Assembly (NCBI RefSeq): GCF_014651535.1
Contig: NZ_BMXB01000005.1
Location: forward strand, 1-64,000
From: Salinimicrobium marinum
GTDB taxonomy: Bacteria > Bacteroidota > Bacteroidia > Flavobacteriales > Flavobacteriaceae
DNA: 64,000 bases
Direction: 5' to 3'
The notes beneath the pieces are model-generated. The model did not search any database, had not been told where the DNA came from, and was given only the letters and a program-made list of their open reading frames with translations. The position numbers and the translations under genes are program-made. Below, piece by piece: positions 17,891 through 27,390 of this stretch (position 1 is the first letter of the stretch; every line of letters starts with the position of its first letter).

Positions 17891-20857
17891 CTATTGTACA
17901 ATAATTCGTTGAACTTTTCCCACTTTTCTGGTTCCAACCCTTATCAAATACACTCCTGTTGCCGCATAAGACATATCCAGCTCGTACAGGAAAGCCCTGG
18001 CAGATTTCTCTATCTTATTTTCAACAAGTTTCTGCCCCAGCAGGTTGTGAACAGTGATTCGCAAGTTATCTTCAAAAGGAGTAATCATTCTTATGTCAAA
18101 AATGTTATCATCTCCACTAGAAATGATAAGTTCTGCCTCATTTAAAATAGAATCGTCAATAACAATGGTGCTGTCGGTAACCACTACAGAATAATCGTGC
18201 GTAGTGCCATATTCAATCACACTGCAGGGATCATTCAGGTCTCCGTCAAAAGAGGTATCCCCAGCCCTTATTCGTAAAATATGCTCTCCCAGACTGGCAT
18301 CTTCAGGAATGCTGAATTCATAGCTATGCACCTCATCTTCGGTTGGAATCACAGCACTGTCGATCAATAATTCAGATTCATCAAAAGTTCCGTTGTCATT
18401 AAAATCTATCCACATGGAGAATTTTTCATCTTCATCTTCTGCAAACCGGGAGCGCACAGAAACCGTAAAAGTTCCTACAGAACGATCCAGCTGCGTGCTA
18501 TAGCCTATAAAATCATCGTAACCATCACCGCAGGGAATGTTTTCATTGATTATTTCTTCCAGGTAAAAATGGGAGATTCCGTCTCCGAAACTACAATCAG
18601 AGCCTTCAGGAATACAATTTAAATTAGCAATCACTTTTTCTGTACCATCATTGGCAGTATCAGAATCTCCTTCCAGATTTGTTTCTGCATAAAAATTGTA
18701 AGCCCCCGGCACCGATATATCTGCCCCGTTATTGAAGGTATAGGAAACCTGTTCCCCCACCTCAAGCGTACCATTATACACTTCTGTGACGGCGCTGCCT
18801 TCATTAATGCTGTATGAAACCGGAATATCGCTCTGCGGCTCTCCCCCAAAATTTTGGATAGTCACCGTTACCTCTTCGATCACGCTTAAAGACTGACCGG
18901 TAGTAGGTGCATCTATGGAGGTAATTCCCACATCTACAGGGAATAGATTTTCTATAGTTTCTGAATACATATTATTATCTGGATTTTCATCTCCTTCAAG
19001 GGTGGTCGCAACAGAGATATCATAGGATTCACCAATTTCTGAAAGATCAATAGTAGTGGAAAAGGTGAATTCCACTTCTGAAGTTCTTGGAATAGTACCT
19101 GAATAAACTTCAGTGAAAACCGGACCTCCATCTATTGAAAATTCTACCGGAATATTCGATTGTGGCGACAAGCCGAAGTTTCTTATTACCACCGTAACTT
19201 CTTCAGAAGCCCCCAGAGTGGCATCCTGCGGAGAAACAATATCTACAATTCCTACATCTACTGCATCATCGGGCTCCAGCTGAAAAACTCCCACCCTGTT
19301 TCGGCGCTGCGAATTCACGAAATACTCGCCTATATACCAAAAAGTGACATTATCTACGGGGTCTATAGTGAGATGAGCATAATCTCCATACCTGCTCGAA
19401 GGATTAGGACTTGGCCCCTCCACCACGCTTTCTTCTCGAACGGTCATCCTTCCTAAAGGATCCTGGGCATACCTGCCGGTAAAACGAAGCGAAGGATAAA
19501 CAGGATTTTCGGGGTTATCGTTCATCACCGTAAAACCCATTCCAATATTTCCGGCTTGATCAATTCCAATACTTCCGCACCATCGGTCACTCCCATCGGG
19601 TGCATACGTGCCTTCCTGATACACATACCAGGGCTGCCCGTCTGAATCCTGCCTAAGCTCATACCACCTGATTCCAGCATGTTCTGCTGCTGAAGCATCT
19701 GTGTCTACCACAAAATTCATTACAACCGAATTATGGGTTCCAAACCTTCTGTAGGGAGTCATATACATGATCGCTCCCTGAAGCGCATCAACTTCGGGTG
19801 AATCTCCTGGCTGTGACAGGTTGGTGAAGGAACCACCATCAAAAGTAGCCAGAAAAGGCGTAATTCCTTCGGAAGGGCCTAAGGTTTGAGATTCGGCAAT
19901 AGTAGAATTCTGGAGATTCTGCCAATCCATATTGATAAGCCAGAATTTTAAGTGATCTTCATTCACCCCGGCCCAGGCATCATCCTGAAAATAAACTATG
20001 GGTGCATTTCCCCGGGGAGGCAGCTCCTCTCCAACAGCAAAAAATCCTGACGGACTGTAAAACCCATTTGTATTAATACCCGGCAACGGGAAACCCACAT
20101 GCTGGGCTTCTTCCCCTAACAGGATCTTATCCCTTTCCAGCACATAAACCACTTCACTGGTAGTCGCTGTATTAGAATCTTTATTGGTGGTAATATAATA
20201 CCCGTCACTCCATATATAAAATTTAGGATAATCTGGAAAGGCTGTTCCGGTTTCGAACCGGTAGGTGTACCAGCCGTCATTAACAGGGTCGGGACCCTGC
20301 GAAACTGCAACTAAAAAACTATTAGGGGTGTCACTAAACTGGGTGATCAAGAAACGATCTGCAAATTCATCGTACAACACGATTGGATCCCCAAGATCCT
20401 CTCCGTCAAAAGTTCCGCCAATTGTTCGCAGGGCTGCTGGTGGAGAAAGTATATTTCCTTCCTTATCATAAATTGCAAAAGAAGAATTCCATGCATTTAC
20501 ATAATGATTTGGACCCACCGCACCGGTAGGATCTGTAGGAGTCGAGCCCGAAGTAGCGGCATCAAAGGAAAGAATGGGTGCTTTGCTTTTTATTTCTCCC
20601 TGTTTACTTTGCCTCGCAGCGTCTTTGGTCTTTGGATATCCTTTTCCCGGAACGACTTTGTTTGAACCACGGTTCCGCGGATTCACTACTTTATATTCTC
20701 CGGAAGGCGGAAGCAGATCTTTCTTCGCTAAAGCATCTGTGTGAATGGCATGGCTCGAACCTGCCCACACAGGTTGCGCCTCTTCATTTACCTGAGCGAA
20801 AACACTTTGGGCTCCACCCAGAATCAGAAATAAAATAAAAAGGTATTTTTTGAGCAT
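17891..20857 (-). CDS. Large T9SS cargo protein with CARDB and GEVED domains
   Basis: A 988-residue exported protein, start at ATG 20857 (MLKKYLF) because the two extra codons upstream would need TTG. Signal peptide ends near QSVFAQ. Residues about 80-520 form a beta-rich, propeller-like region (PTGAVGPNHYVNAWNSS, YGDYAHLTIDPVDNVTFW) also seen in flavobacterial secreted proteins. Two CARDB adhesion repeats start near 531 and 640 (VDVGIVDIV, VDVGITSID). A GEVED-like domain near 750-865 contains an Asp-rich calcium-binding-like stretch (WIDFNDNGTFDESE). The type A sorting domain at about 919-988 ends in GVYLIRVGTRKVGKVQRIIV. It is likely surface-attached or secreted; the substrate is unknown. 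Confidence 0.88.
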   Translation of the reverse strand: MLKKYLFILFLILGGAQSVFAQVNEEAQPVWAGSSHAIHTDALAKKDLLPPSGEYKVVNPRNRGSNKVVPGKGYPKTKDAARQSKQGEIKSKAPILSFDAATSGSTPTDPTGAVGPNHYVNAWNSSFAIYDKEGNILSPPAALRTIGGTFDGEDLGDPIVLYDEFADRFLITQFSDTPNSFLVAVSQGPDPVNDGWYTYRFETGTAFPDYPKFYIWSDGYYITTNKDSNTATTSEVVYVLERDKILLGEEAQHVGFPLPGINTNGFYSPSGFFAVGEELPPRGNAPIVYFQDDAWAGVNEDHLKFWLINMDWQNLQNSTIAESQTLGPSEGITPFLATFDGGSFTNLSQPGDSPEVDALQGAIMYMTPYRRFGTHNSVVMNFVVDTDASAAEHAGIRWYELRQDSDGQPWYVYQEGTYAPDGSDRWCGSIGIDQAGNIGMGFTVMNDNPENPVYPSLRFTGRYAQDPLGRMTVREESVVEGPSPNPSSRYGDYAHLTIDPVDNVTFWYIGEYFVNSQRRNRVGVFQLEPDDAVDVGIVDIVSPQDATLGASEEVTVVIRNFGLSPQSNIPVEFSIDGGPVFTEVYSGTIPRTSEVEFTFSTTIDLSEIGESYDISVATTLEGDENPDNNMYSETIENLFPVDVGITSIDAPTTGQSLSVIEEVTVTIQNFGGEPQSDIPVSYSINEGSAVTEVYNGTLEVGEQVSYTFNNGADISVPGAYNFYAETNLEGDSDTANDGTEKVIANLNCIPEGSDCSFGDGISHFYLEEIINENIPCGDGYDDFIGYSTQLDRSVGTFTVSVRSRFAEDEDEKFSMWIDFNDNGTFDESELLIDSAVIPTEDEVHSYEFSIPEDASLGEHILRIRAGDTSFDGDLNDPCSVIEYGTTHDYSVVVTDSTIVIDDSILNEAELIISSGDDNIFDIRMITPFEDNLRITVHNLLGQKLVENKIEKSARAFLYELDMSYAATGVYLIRVGTRKVGKVQRIIVQ

Positions 20858-21034
20858 GTACAATTTCTTAAAAGCAGCTCTAAAATTACAGAATTAAAAA
20901 GAGCTGCAACAAAGAAACAGGCATTTAAACCACAAAATTTTCCTAAATTCTCACTTTTACAAGAATGATTTTGTTGTTACTGAGAATTTTACATTTTGCA
21001 GATGTACCCAAAAGGAAAAGTCCGGGAAGAAAAA

Positions 21035-21068
21035 GAGGCTGTCAAAAAAGCACTTTTTAGACAGCCTC
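21035..21068 (-). terminator. Terminator after glyS
   Basis: GAGGCTGTC (21035-21043) pairs perfectly with GACAGCCTC (21060-21068), with an inner AAAAAG/CTTTTT pairing and a T-rich run on the minus strand. It lies 25 bases past the glyS stop. Confidence 0.8.
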
Positions 21069-21093
21069 CGGTATTTCTTCAGAAGTGGTGAAA

Positions 21094-22635
21094 TTATTCC
21101 GATTTTAACCACTTCTTAAAATCTACTTCTTCGGCAATTATTTCTGAAAGTTCTGTAATCAAAACCCTCTTTTGCTCCATGGAATCCCGGAACCGAACGG
21201 TTACCGATTTGTCTTCCAGGGAATCATGATCTACCGTTATACATAATGGAGTACCGGCAGCATCCTGTCTTCTATATCTTCTTCCTATGGCATCTTTTTC
21301 ATCATACTGAATGTTGAAATCCCACTTAAGTTCTTCAAAGATATCCTGGGCAAGTTCGGGAAGTCCGTCTTTTTTCACCAATGGCAAAATTGCTGCTTTA
21401 TAAGGCGCCAGGATGGCCGGAAGCTTAAGTACAGTTCTGGTACTGTTATCTTCCAGGGTTTCTTCCTTTAAGGCTGCAGAAAGGACTGCCAGGAACATCC
21501 TGTCAAGACCAATGGAGGTTTCGATTACGTAAGGGACATAATTCTCCTTAAGTTCAGGATCGTAAAAACGCAATTTCTTGCCCGAATGCTCTTCATGAGC
21601 TTTAAGGTCAAAGTCTGTTCTGGAGTGAATTCCTTCCAGCTCCTTAAATCCGAAAGGATAATTGAATTCAATATCGGCTGCTGCATTGGCATAATGTGCG
21701 AGTTTATCGTGGTCGTGGAAACGATAATTTTCCTCACCTAATCCCAGTGATAAATGCCATTTTAACCTGATATCTTTCCAGTGTTCGTACCATTTCAGTT
21801 CTTCCCCGGGACGAACAAAATACTGCATTTCCATTTGTTCAAATTCCCGCATCCTGAAAATGAACTGTCTCGCCACGATCTCATTTCTGAAAGCTTTTCC
21901 GGTTTGGGCTATTCCAAACGGAATCTTCATTCTTCCGGTTTTCTGAACATTGGAGAAGTTCACAAAAATCCCCTGAGCCGTTTCGGGACGCAGGTAAAGA
22001 TCGGAAGCAGACTCTGCTGAAGCACCTAATTTAGTTCCAAACATTAGGTTGAACTGCCTTACTTCTGTCCAGTTTTTAGAACCTGTATCAGGATCGGCTA
22101 TTTCAAGCTCCTCGATCAAAGCTTTTACATCTTTAAGATCTTCATTGGTAAGGGAGCGGCCTAAACGTTCCAGGATCTCCTTACGTTCAGACAAATATCT
22201 TTTCACCCTGTCATTTGTAGCGACAAACTGCTCTTCATCAAAAGCATCTCCAAAACGCTTTTTCGCCTTTTCGATCTCCTTTTGAGCTTTCTGGTATATT
22301 TTTTCGGCATGATCTTCTACCAAAACATCTGCCCGGTAACGCTTCTTTGAATCCTTGTTATCAATCAAAGGATCGTTAAATGCATCTACGTGTCCCGAAG
22401 CTTTCCAGGTAGTAGGATGCATAAGAATAGAGGCATCAAGGCCCACAATATTCTGGTGCAACTGCACCATACTTTTCCACCAGTAGTCGCGGATATTTTT
22501 CTTAAGTTCAGCCCCGTTTTGACCGTAGTCATACACAGCGCTTAAACCGTCATAAATTTCACTCGATGCAAAGATGTACCCATACTCCTTGGCATGGGAA
22601 ATTACATTTCTAAATAGATCTTCTTGTTTTGCCAT
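21094..22635 (-). CDS. glyS: Glycyl-tRNA synthetase (homodimeric class II)
   Basis: Charges tRNA-Gly with glycine. The 513 residues belong to the alpha2 bacterial/eukaryotic type rather than the alpha2beta2 type. Visible are the DYGQNGAELKKNIRDYWW segment near the N-terminus, class II motif 2 region FRNEIVARQFIFRMREFEQMEMQYF, motif 3 region TSIGLDRMFLAVL, and the C-terminal anticodon-binding domain (APYKAAILPLVKKDGL). Length is usual for the family. It has its own terminator on each side (21035-21068 downstream, 22653-22679 upstream). Confidence 0.97.
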   Translation of the reverse strand: MAKQEDLFRNVISHAKEYGYIFASSEIYDGLSAVYDYGQNGAELKKNIRDYWWKSMVQLHQNIVGLDASILMHPTTWKASGHVDAFNDPLIDNKDSKKRYRADVLVEDHAEKIYQKAQKEIEKAKKRFGDAFDEEQFVATNDRVKRYLSERKEILERLGRSLTNEDLKDVKALIEELEIADPDTGSKNWTEVRQFNLMFGTKLGASAESASDLYLRPETAQGIFVNFSNVQKTGRMKIPFGIAQTGKAFRNEIVARQFIFRMREFEQMEMQYFVRPGEELKWYEHWKDIRLKWHLSLGLGEENYRFHDHDKLAHYANAAADIEFNYPFGFKELEGIHSRTDFDLKAHEEHSGKKLRFYDPELKENYVPYVIETSIGLDRMFLAVLSAALKEETLEDNSTRTVLKLPAILAPYKAAILPLVKKDGLPELAQDIFEELKWDFNIQYDEKDAIGRRYRRQDAAGTPLCITVDHDSLEDKSVTVRFRDSMEQKRVLITELSEIIAEEVDFKKWLKSE

Positions 22636-22652
22636 AGCACAAAAATAAAAAA

Positions 22653-22679
22653 ACCGCCCTGATTCCTGTCAAGGCGGCT
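22653..22679 (-). terminator. Terminator between the coiled-coil gene and glyS
   Basis: Stem CCGCC-TGA / TCA-GGCGG with one G.T pair, followed on the minus strand by T7. It lies 22 bases past the stop of the upstream coiled-coil gene. Confidence 0.75.
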
Positions 22680-22701
22680 GTATATTTTTAAAAAGAGAGG
22701 G

Positions 22702-23583
22702 TTATCTTAAGCTAAAGTTGGTCGCACCAATTAGTTGGGCTCCGTTATACACTAAAACTTTATAAGTCCCTTCAATTAAATTCTCCTCCAGAGTATTTGC
22801 CAGGATACAAACATCCAGTTCGTTATTTTCATAATAAACCTTCGTCGCAGCACTGTACACCATTACCCCGCCATCATGCTGAACGGCAATTTGATCGCCA
22901 ACAAGGTTATTGTTAGGATTATAAACCTGTACGTATAGCTCTTTTTCTCCTGCTTCGGTAAGCTCGTTCTCGGTAAGTGTAAAACAAGTCCTGATTTTAT
23001 CTACTCTTCTGGTCCGGTCATTTACCACAAGACGGCCACTGTTTCTTTCAATCACTCCTTCTCCGCGAAGCCCACTTACTTTCAATTCAGAAGCCCGGTC
23101 CACCTGGTCTGCCAGATTTTCGGTTCTCTGTCTTAACGAATCAGAAACTCTCGTTCTTTCCAGAAGCACATTATTGGTACTGTCCATTTCGGTAATCAAA
23201 CGCTGATTTTGGTTGCTAAGGCTGTCTACCACCCTGAAAAGCTCATCCCGCTCCCGCTTAAGATTATTCAGTTCGTTGCGATACCTGTCCAGCACCCGCA
23301 GGTTAGCTTCCATATCCTGTACAGAATCCCGTAAGACCAGAATGCGTTGTCTTGCTGCAATGAGCTCTGTATCCAATTCCTCATTTTCTCCAATCGCCTC
23401 GTCATAGCGTACGATCAAATCATTCAGTTCTTCCTCAATCACCGCTTTTTGCCGTTGCAGCAATTCCTGGTTCTCCTTCTCCTCATTGTAGAACCGTACG
23501 GTGTATATTGCTAATGCTACCAAAGCCACTGCAAGTATACCGGTTAGTATTTTGAGGGCATTGTTATTTTTTTGATCAGTCAT
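22702..23583 (-). CDS. Membrane-anchored coiled-coil protein of unknown function
   Basis: The 293 residues have one N-terminal membrane helix (about 10-28, ILTGILAVALVALAIYTV), a long coiled coil over about 32-165, and a C-terminal beta-rich domain of about 110 residues (GLRGEGVIERNSG, RTCFTLTENELTEAGEKELYVQV) that has two cysteines. The basic-free N-terminus and single helix suggest an inner-membrane anchor with the bulk in the periplasm, but orientation is not certain. Such proteins are common in Bacteroidota and sometimes carry misleading chromosome-partitioning names; I assign no function. The start is ATG at 23583; a GTG one codon earlier is less likely. Confidence 0.75.
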   Translation of the reverse strand: MTDQKNNNALKILTGILAVALVALAIYTVRFYNEEKENQELLQRQKAVIEEELNDLIVRYDEAIGENEELDTELIAARQRILVLRDSVQDMEANLRVLDRYRNELNNLKRERDELFRVVDSLSNQNQRLITEMDSTNNVLLERTRVSDSLRQRTENLADQVDRASELKVSGLRGEGVIERNSGRLVVNDRTRRVDKIRTCFTLTENELTEAGEKELYVQVYNPNNNLVGDQIAVQHDGGVMVYSAATKVYYENNELDVCILANTLEENLIEGTYKVLVYNGAQLIGATNFSLR

Positions 23584-23653
23584 CACTCCTTTAATTTCGG
23601 TTTAGTTTGTAAATTTATTGATTTTAACAACGTAAAAACTAATTTGTTAACGA

Positions 23654-24334
23654 ATGTTTCACGATTTCTTAAATTTTTTACACCCACGTTTATGCCATAC
23701 CTGTGAAGCAGTATTGTTAGCCAATGAAAATGTGGTCTGTACAAAGTATATACATGAACTTCCTGCTACAAATTATCACCTTGAAAACGAAAATGCAGTA
23801 GAAAAAGTATTTTACCCCCGGGTCAAAATCGAAAATGCGGCAATCCTGCTGCTCTTTGAGAAAAAAGGAATGGTCCAACAGCTCATCCATAACCTCAAAT
23901 ACCGAGGACACTAAGAGATAGGAGAATTCCTTGGTTCCTGGATGGGCAATGAACTAAAGGAAATTGACTGCTACAAGGAAATTACTGCTGTGGTACCCGT
24001 ACCCTTGCACAGATCCAGATTGCGGAAAAGAGGTTATAATCAGGTGGAGAAATTTGGAAAAGCCACTGCAAACTTTCTGGAGGTACCATACAAATATACC
24101 GTGCTGGTCAAGAAATCGGTTTCCACAATTCAAACTATTAAAAAAAGATTTGCCCGCTGGGGAAATATAGATGTTACATTTCTACTCGAAAATACTGCTG
24201 TACTTGAACAGTCCCATGTACTGCTGGTGGATGATCTCGTTACTACCGGCGCTACCCTGGAAGCCTGTGCTACAAAATTATTGAAAATTCCCGGCGTAAA
24301 AGTAAGTTTGGCAACTATGGCCATCACCCATTAA
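23654..24334 (+). pseudogene. comF: comF-like phosphoribosyltransferase gene with an in-frame stop
   Basis: Reading through one TAA (23912-23914) gives a full-length ComF of about 226 residues. Upstream are FLHPRLCHTCEAV, which is half of the usual zinc finger, and GMVQQLIHNLKYRGH. Downstream in the same frame are EIGEFLGSW, VVPVPLHRSRLRKRGYNQ and the PRPP loop VLLVDDLVTTGATLEAC. The TAA sits where family members often have Gln (CAA to TAA is one change). The second zinc-finger pair is also incomplete (CTKY where CxxC is expected). ComF takes part in DNA uptake and recombination in transformable bacteria. Either the gene is recently lost, the stop is a sequencing error, or two fragments are made. 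Confidence 0.8.
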
Positions 24335-24387
24335 TCTGCTTCAGAAATAGTAGAATTAATCGTTTATTTGTAAAAAGTTTCCATTGA

Positions 24388-25992
24388 ATGAAGAAGGCGG
24401 GCAACATTTTACTACTCCTGGTAATCGTTTTGATGTTTCATAATTGCGCAAAAAGAGGAACTCCGCAGGGAGGGCCCATTGATATAGAACCTCCTCGTTT
24501 TGTACGGGCAAATCCTGAAAATTTTTCGACCAATTTTAATTCAGATGAAATAAGAATCCTTTTCAATGAATACATAAAATTAAATGAAGCCCAGCGCCAA
24601 ATTATCATTTCCCCTCCCATGGATCCCCGACCGGAGATCACTCCCATGGGAACTGCCAGCAAATCTGTAAGGATTAGAATAAACGATACACTTCAGCCAA
24701 ATACTACTTATACGATTAACTTCGGAAGGAGTATTGTAGACAACAATGAGGGAAATCCGTTAGATTTTTTTCAGTATGTTTTTTCTACCGGAAGTTATAT
24801 TGATTCCCTGTCAATTTCGGGAGTTGTCACCGATGCTTATTTAGCTCAGCCCGATCCATTTATTTCTGTAATGTTGTACGAGGTTGACTCTACATATTCA
24901 GATTCTGTAGTTTACAAGGAAACCCCACGTTATATCACAAACACCCTTGACTCCACCTTTTTTCAGCTGAACAATTTAAAGGAAGGTACTTACCAAATGG
25001 TAGCCATAAGGGATGACAACAACAATTATCAATTTGATCCTAAAAACGAAAAAATAGCCTTTTTAAAAGAATTTATTACTGTTCCTACAGATTCTCTGTT
25101 TGAACTTAACCTGTTCAAAGAAATTCCGGCTTTTTCCACCACGCGTCCTGCCCAAATCGCAAAACAACATCTCGTTTTTGGCTACACCGGTAAATTAGAC
25201 AGAGACAGTGTACAGATCAACATGATCTCTCCAACTCCCGAAGGTTTTATAAGCAGAATTACCAAAGATCCAGCAAAAGACACACTGCACTATTGGTACA
25301 AACCTCTTATAGAAAGTGATAGTTTACGATTTATAGCAGAAGCGCCGCAGGTAAAAGACACCCTTTTCGTGCGCAGGAGAGAAATGGATAATGACTCCCT
25401 CACTTTTTCATTCGATCCTTCAGGAACACTGGCATTTAACAGGAATTTAGTTATCTTACCTACCATTCCATTAGAAAATATTAACGACTCGCTGATAAAC
25501 GTCTTCAGAAGTGATTCCATTCCGGTGGAATTTACGACCAGGCACGAAGCCTTTGAGAACCGTCTGGTTCTGGAATTTGAAAAAGAGGAAAGCAGCAGCT
25601 ATAAATTTATGGCGCTGCCGGGAGCTTTTACAGATTTTTTCGGAACGCAGAATGACACCATAGAACAAAGTTTCAGGACCCCTTCCTATTCAGATTTCGG
25701 AAGTGCCATTGTGAACCTTCAGGATGTAGAACAATACCCTGTGATCCTACAGCTAACAAATGAACAAGGAGAAGTTCAGTCTTCTAAATATATCGAATCG
25801 GGGACAAATTTCACTTTTCAGTATTTAAAAGCCGGAACATATCTCCTCCGCGCTATTTATGACACCAACAAAAACGGCATCTGGGACACCGGAAATTATC
25901 TTGAGAAGGAGCAGCCAGAAGAAATTATTTACTTCCCGGATTTGCTGGATATAAGAGCAAACTGGGACCAGACGTACGTTTTCCCTCTTTAG
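24388..25992 (+). CDS. Ig-like (Big_5) domain lipoprotein
   Basis: The 534 residues begin with a lipoprotein signal (lipobox FHNC, Cys20), followed by AKRGTPQGGPIDIEPPRFV, a hallmark of a conserved Bacteroidota family. The Big_5 Ig-like domain spans about 30-135 (IRILFNEYIKLNEAQRQIIISPP, TYTINFGRSIVDNNEGNPL). Two later segments contain EF-like DTNKNGIWDTGNYL and DDNNNYQFDPKNE, resembling prealbumin-like carrier repeats. Predicted outer-membrane or surface lipoprotein of unknown role. It lies 54 bases after the broken comF and converges with the omega-amidase gene. Confidence 0.8.
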   Translation: MKKAGNILLLLVIVLMFHNCAKRGTPQGGPIDIEPPRFVRANPENFSTNFNSDEIRILFNEYIKLNEAQRQIIISPPMDPRPEITPMGTASKSVRIRINDTLQPNTTYTINFGRSIVDNNEGNPLDFFQYVFSTGSYIDSLSISGVVTDAYLAQPDPFISVMLYEVDSTYSDSVVYKETPRYITNTLDSTFFQLNNLKEGTYQMVAIRDDNNNYQFDPKNEKIAFLKEFITVPTDSLFELNLFKEIPAFSTTRPAQIAKQHLVFGYTGKLDRDSVQINMISPTPEGFISRITKDPAKDTLHYWYKPLIESDSLRFIAEAPQVKDTLFVRRREMDNDSLTFSFDPSGTLAFNRNLVILPTIPLENINDSLINVFRSDSIPVEFTTRHEAFENRLVLEFEKEESSSYKFMALPGAFTDFFGTQNDTIEQSFRTPSYSDFGSAIVNLQDVEQYPVILQLTNEQGEVQSSKYIESGTNFTFQYLKAGTYLLRAIYDTNKNGIWDTGNYLEKEQPEEIIYFPDLLDIRANWDQTYVFPL

Positions 25993-26003
25993 AAAGGTCT
26001 CTT

Positions 26004-26786
26004 CTATTTTATAATACTGAATTTATCCCGATCCTGCAGAAAACGAAGTTTACTGCGTGTTTCCTGTAAATGTGCTTTTTCAAGGATTATTTCCTTCTGA
26101 AACTCCATTTCTACTGAAGGATCATTCAAGGGATTTCCCAGGCTATCAAAAACAGCAGAATGTCCCGGGTATGGATGGTCATTACCGTCTGTCCCCACCC
26201 GGTTTAAGCCAATACAGTAGCACATATTTTCTATGGCACGAGCCCGCAGCAGGGTATCCCACGCCCGCACCCGTACCGATGGCCAGTTGGCCACATAAAT
26301 TAGCACATCATAATCTTCGGTATTTCGCGACCACACGGGGAACCGCAGATCATAACAAACCAGCGGACATATCTTCCAGCCTTTGTATTCCACAATAAGC
26401 TTTTCGGTTCCCGAGGCGTAAGTTTCATTCTCTTTTGCCAAAGTAAAAGTGTGTCTTTTGTCATATTTTTTAAAAGAACCATCGGGAAAGACAAAATAAA
26501 GGCGATTATAGTAATTATCATTTTCTGAAACTATGAGGCTTCCGGTTACTGCAGCATCCTTTTCTGAAGCTATTTTTTTCATCCATTCAAGAGAGGGGCC
26601 ACCTGTTGGTTCAGCCAGATTTTTGGCATTCATGGAAAATCCCGTACTAAACATTTCCGGTAGTATGATAAGATCAACTTCCTTAGAAAGACCTCCAATT
26701 TTTTTCTGAAACTGTTCTCGGTTTGCCTCTGCATTTTCCCACACAAGATCTGTCTGGAGCAATGCGGTATGTAATTTTTCTCCCAT
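26004..26786 (-). CDS. yafV: Omega-amidase (YafV/Nit2-like nitrilase family)
   Basis: Hydrolyses 2-oxoglutaramate and 2-oxosuccinamate to the dicarboxylic oxoacid plus ammonia. The 260 residues carry the nitrilase triad: Glu44 in LPEMFSTGF, Lys110 in KYDKRHTF and Cys144 in LVCYDLRFP. The start is ATG at 26786 (MGEKLHTALLQTDL); the open frame extends 273 bases further but that part has no nitrilase homology and overlaps the divergent gene. Its partner in this pathway, a glutamine-using methionine aminotransferase, lies one gene away at 27391-28551; pairing of the two is well known and lets the cell salvage 2-oxo-4-methylthiobutyrate. Confidence 0.9.
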   Translation of the reverse strand: MGEKLHTALLQTDLVWENAEANREQFQKKIGGLSKEVDLIILPEMFSTGFSMNAKNLAEPTGGPSLEWMKKIASEKDAAVTGSLIVSENDNYYNRLYFVFPDGSFKKYDKRHTFTLAKENETYASGTEKLIVEYKGWKICPLVCYDLRFPVWSRNTEDYDVLIYVANWPSVRVRAWDTLLRARAIENMCYCIGLNRVGTDGNDHPYPGHSAVFDSLGNPLNDPSVEMEFQKEIILEKAHLQETRSKLRFLQDRDKFSIIK

Positions 26787-26895
26787 ACGTAAATTTATTA
26801 AAAAATGCTGATACGCTCCTAAATACCTGTTAAAAGGTTGCATGAGAGCAGTATAATAAATAGCTTTATTTAGATAATTATATGAACGCAGATTT

Positions 26896-27378
26896 ATGGA
26901 AAACAAAGGCAATATAGCAAGAGGTATCATTTCAGGATTTTTGGGAGGCCTGGTGGGCTCCATGGTAAAATCGGCTGCAGAACAATTTCTGGAGGTAAGA
27001 GAAATAGACGAAGAAGCAGCACAGATGACAGTAATAGATGATCTTTCTGAAAAAATCACAGGAAATCAACTTTCTGGAGTCAGTGAACAAATTGCCGAGC
27101 AGTTCGCAGATATTCCATTAGGTGCCAGTGTAGGTGCTGCTTATGGATATGGAAAAAAGGATAATGACGAAATAAACATCATCGACGGAGTCATTTTAGG
27201 AGCGACTACCTGGGCTTCCACTCACGAAACATCTCTTCCTATGGCCGGAATAGAAAAAGGTCCGGAAGACGTTCCAATCACTACACAGCTGCAAGAGCTG
27301 GCAGCGCATCTTATCTTTGGAGTAACCACAGAAGTGGTACGAGGCCTTATAAGTCAGAATATCAAGAAACTGAGGTAA
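26896..27378 (+). CDS. DUF1440/YagU-like small membrane protein
   Basis: The 160 residues show glycine-rich hydrophobic segments (RGIISGFLGGLVGSMVKSAAE at 9-29, PLGASVGAAYGYG, DGVILGATTWASTHE, AAHLIFGVTTEVVRGLI) that fit the DUF1440/YagU pattern of inner-membrane proteins. The match is from memory of the pattern, so moderate. It sits between the omega-amidase (divergent, 109-base spacer) and the aminotransferase (convergent, 12 bases). A functional link to them is not shown. Confidence 0.6.
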   Translation: MENKGNIARGIISGFLGGLVGSMVKSAAEQFLEVREIDEEAAQMTVIDDLSEKITGNQLSGVSEQIAEQFADIPLGASVGAAYGYGKKDNDEINIIDGVILGATTWASTHETSLPMAGIEKGPEDVPITTQLQELAAHLIFGVTTEVVRGLISQNIKKLR

Positions 27379-27390
27379 GTTTTGAATTTC

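Noticed and set aside
26787-27059. N-terminal extension of the omega-amidase reading frame by 91 codons
   Set aside because: The extra part shows no nitrilase similarity, reads like an antisense copy of the divergent YagU-like gene, and MGEKLHTALLQTDL is a typical family start.
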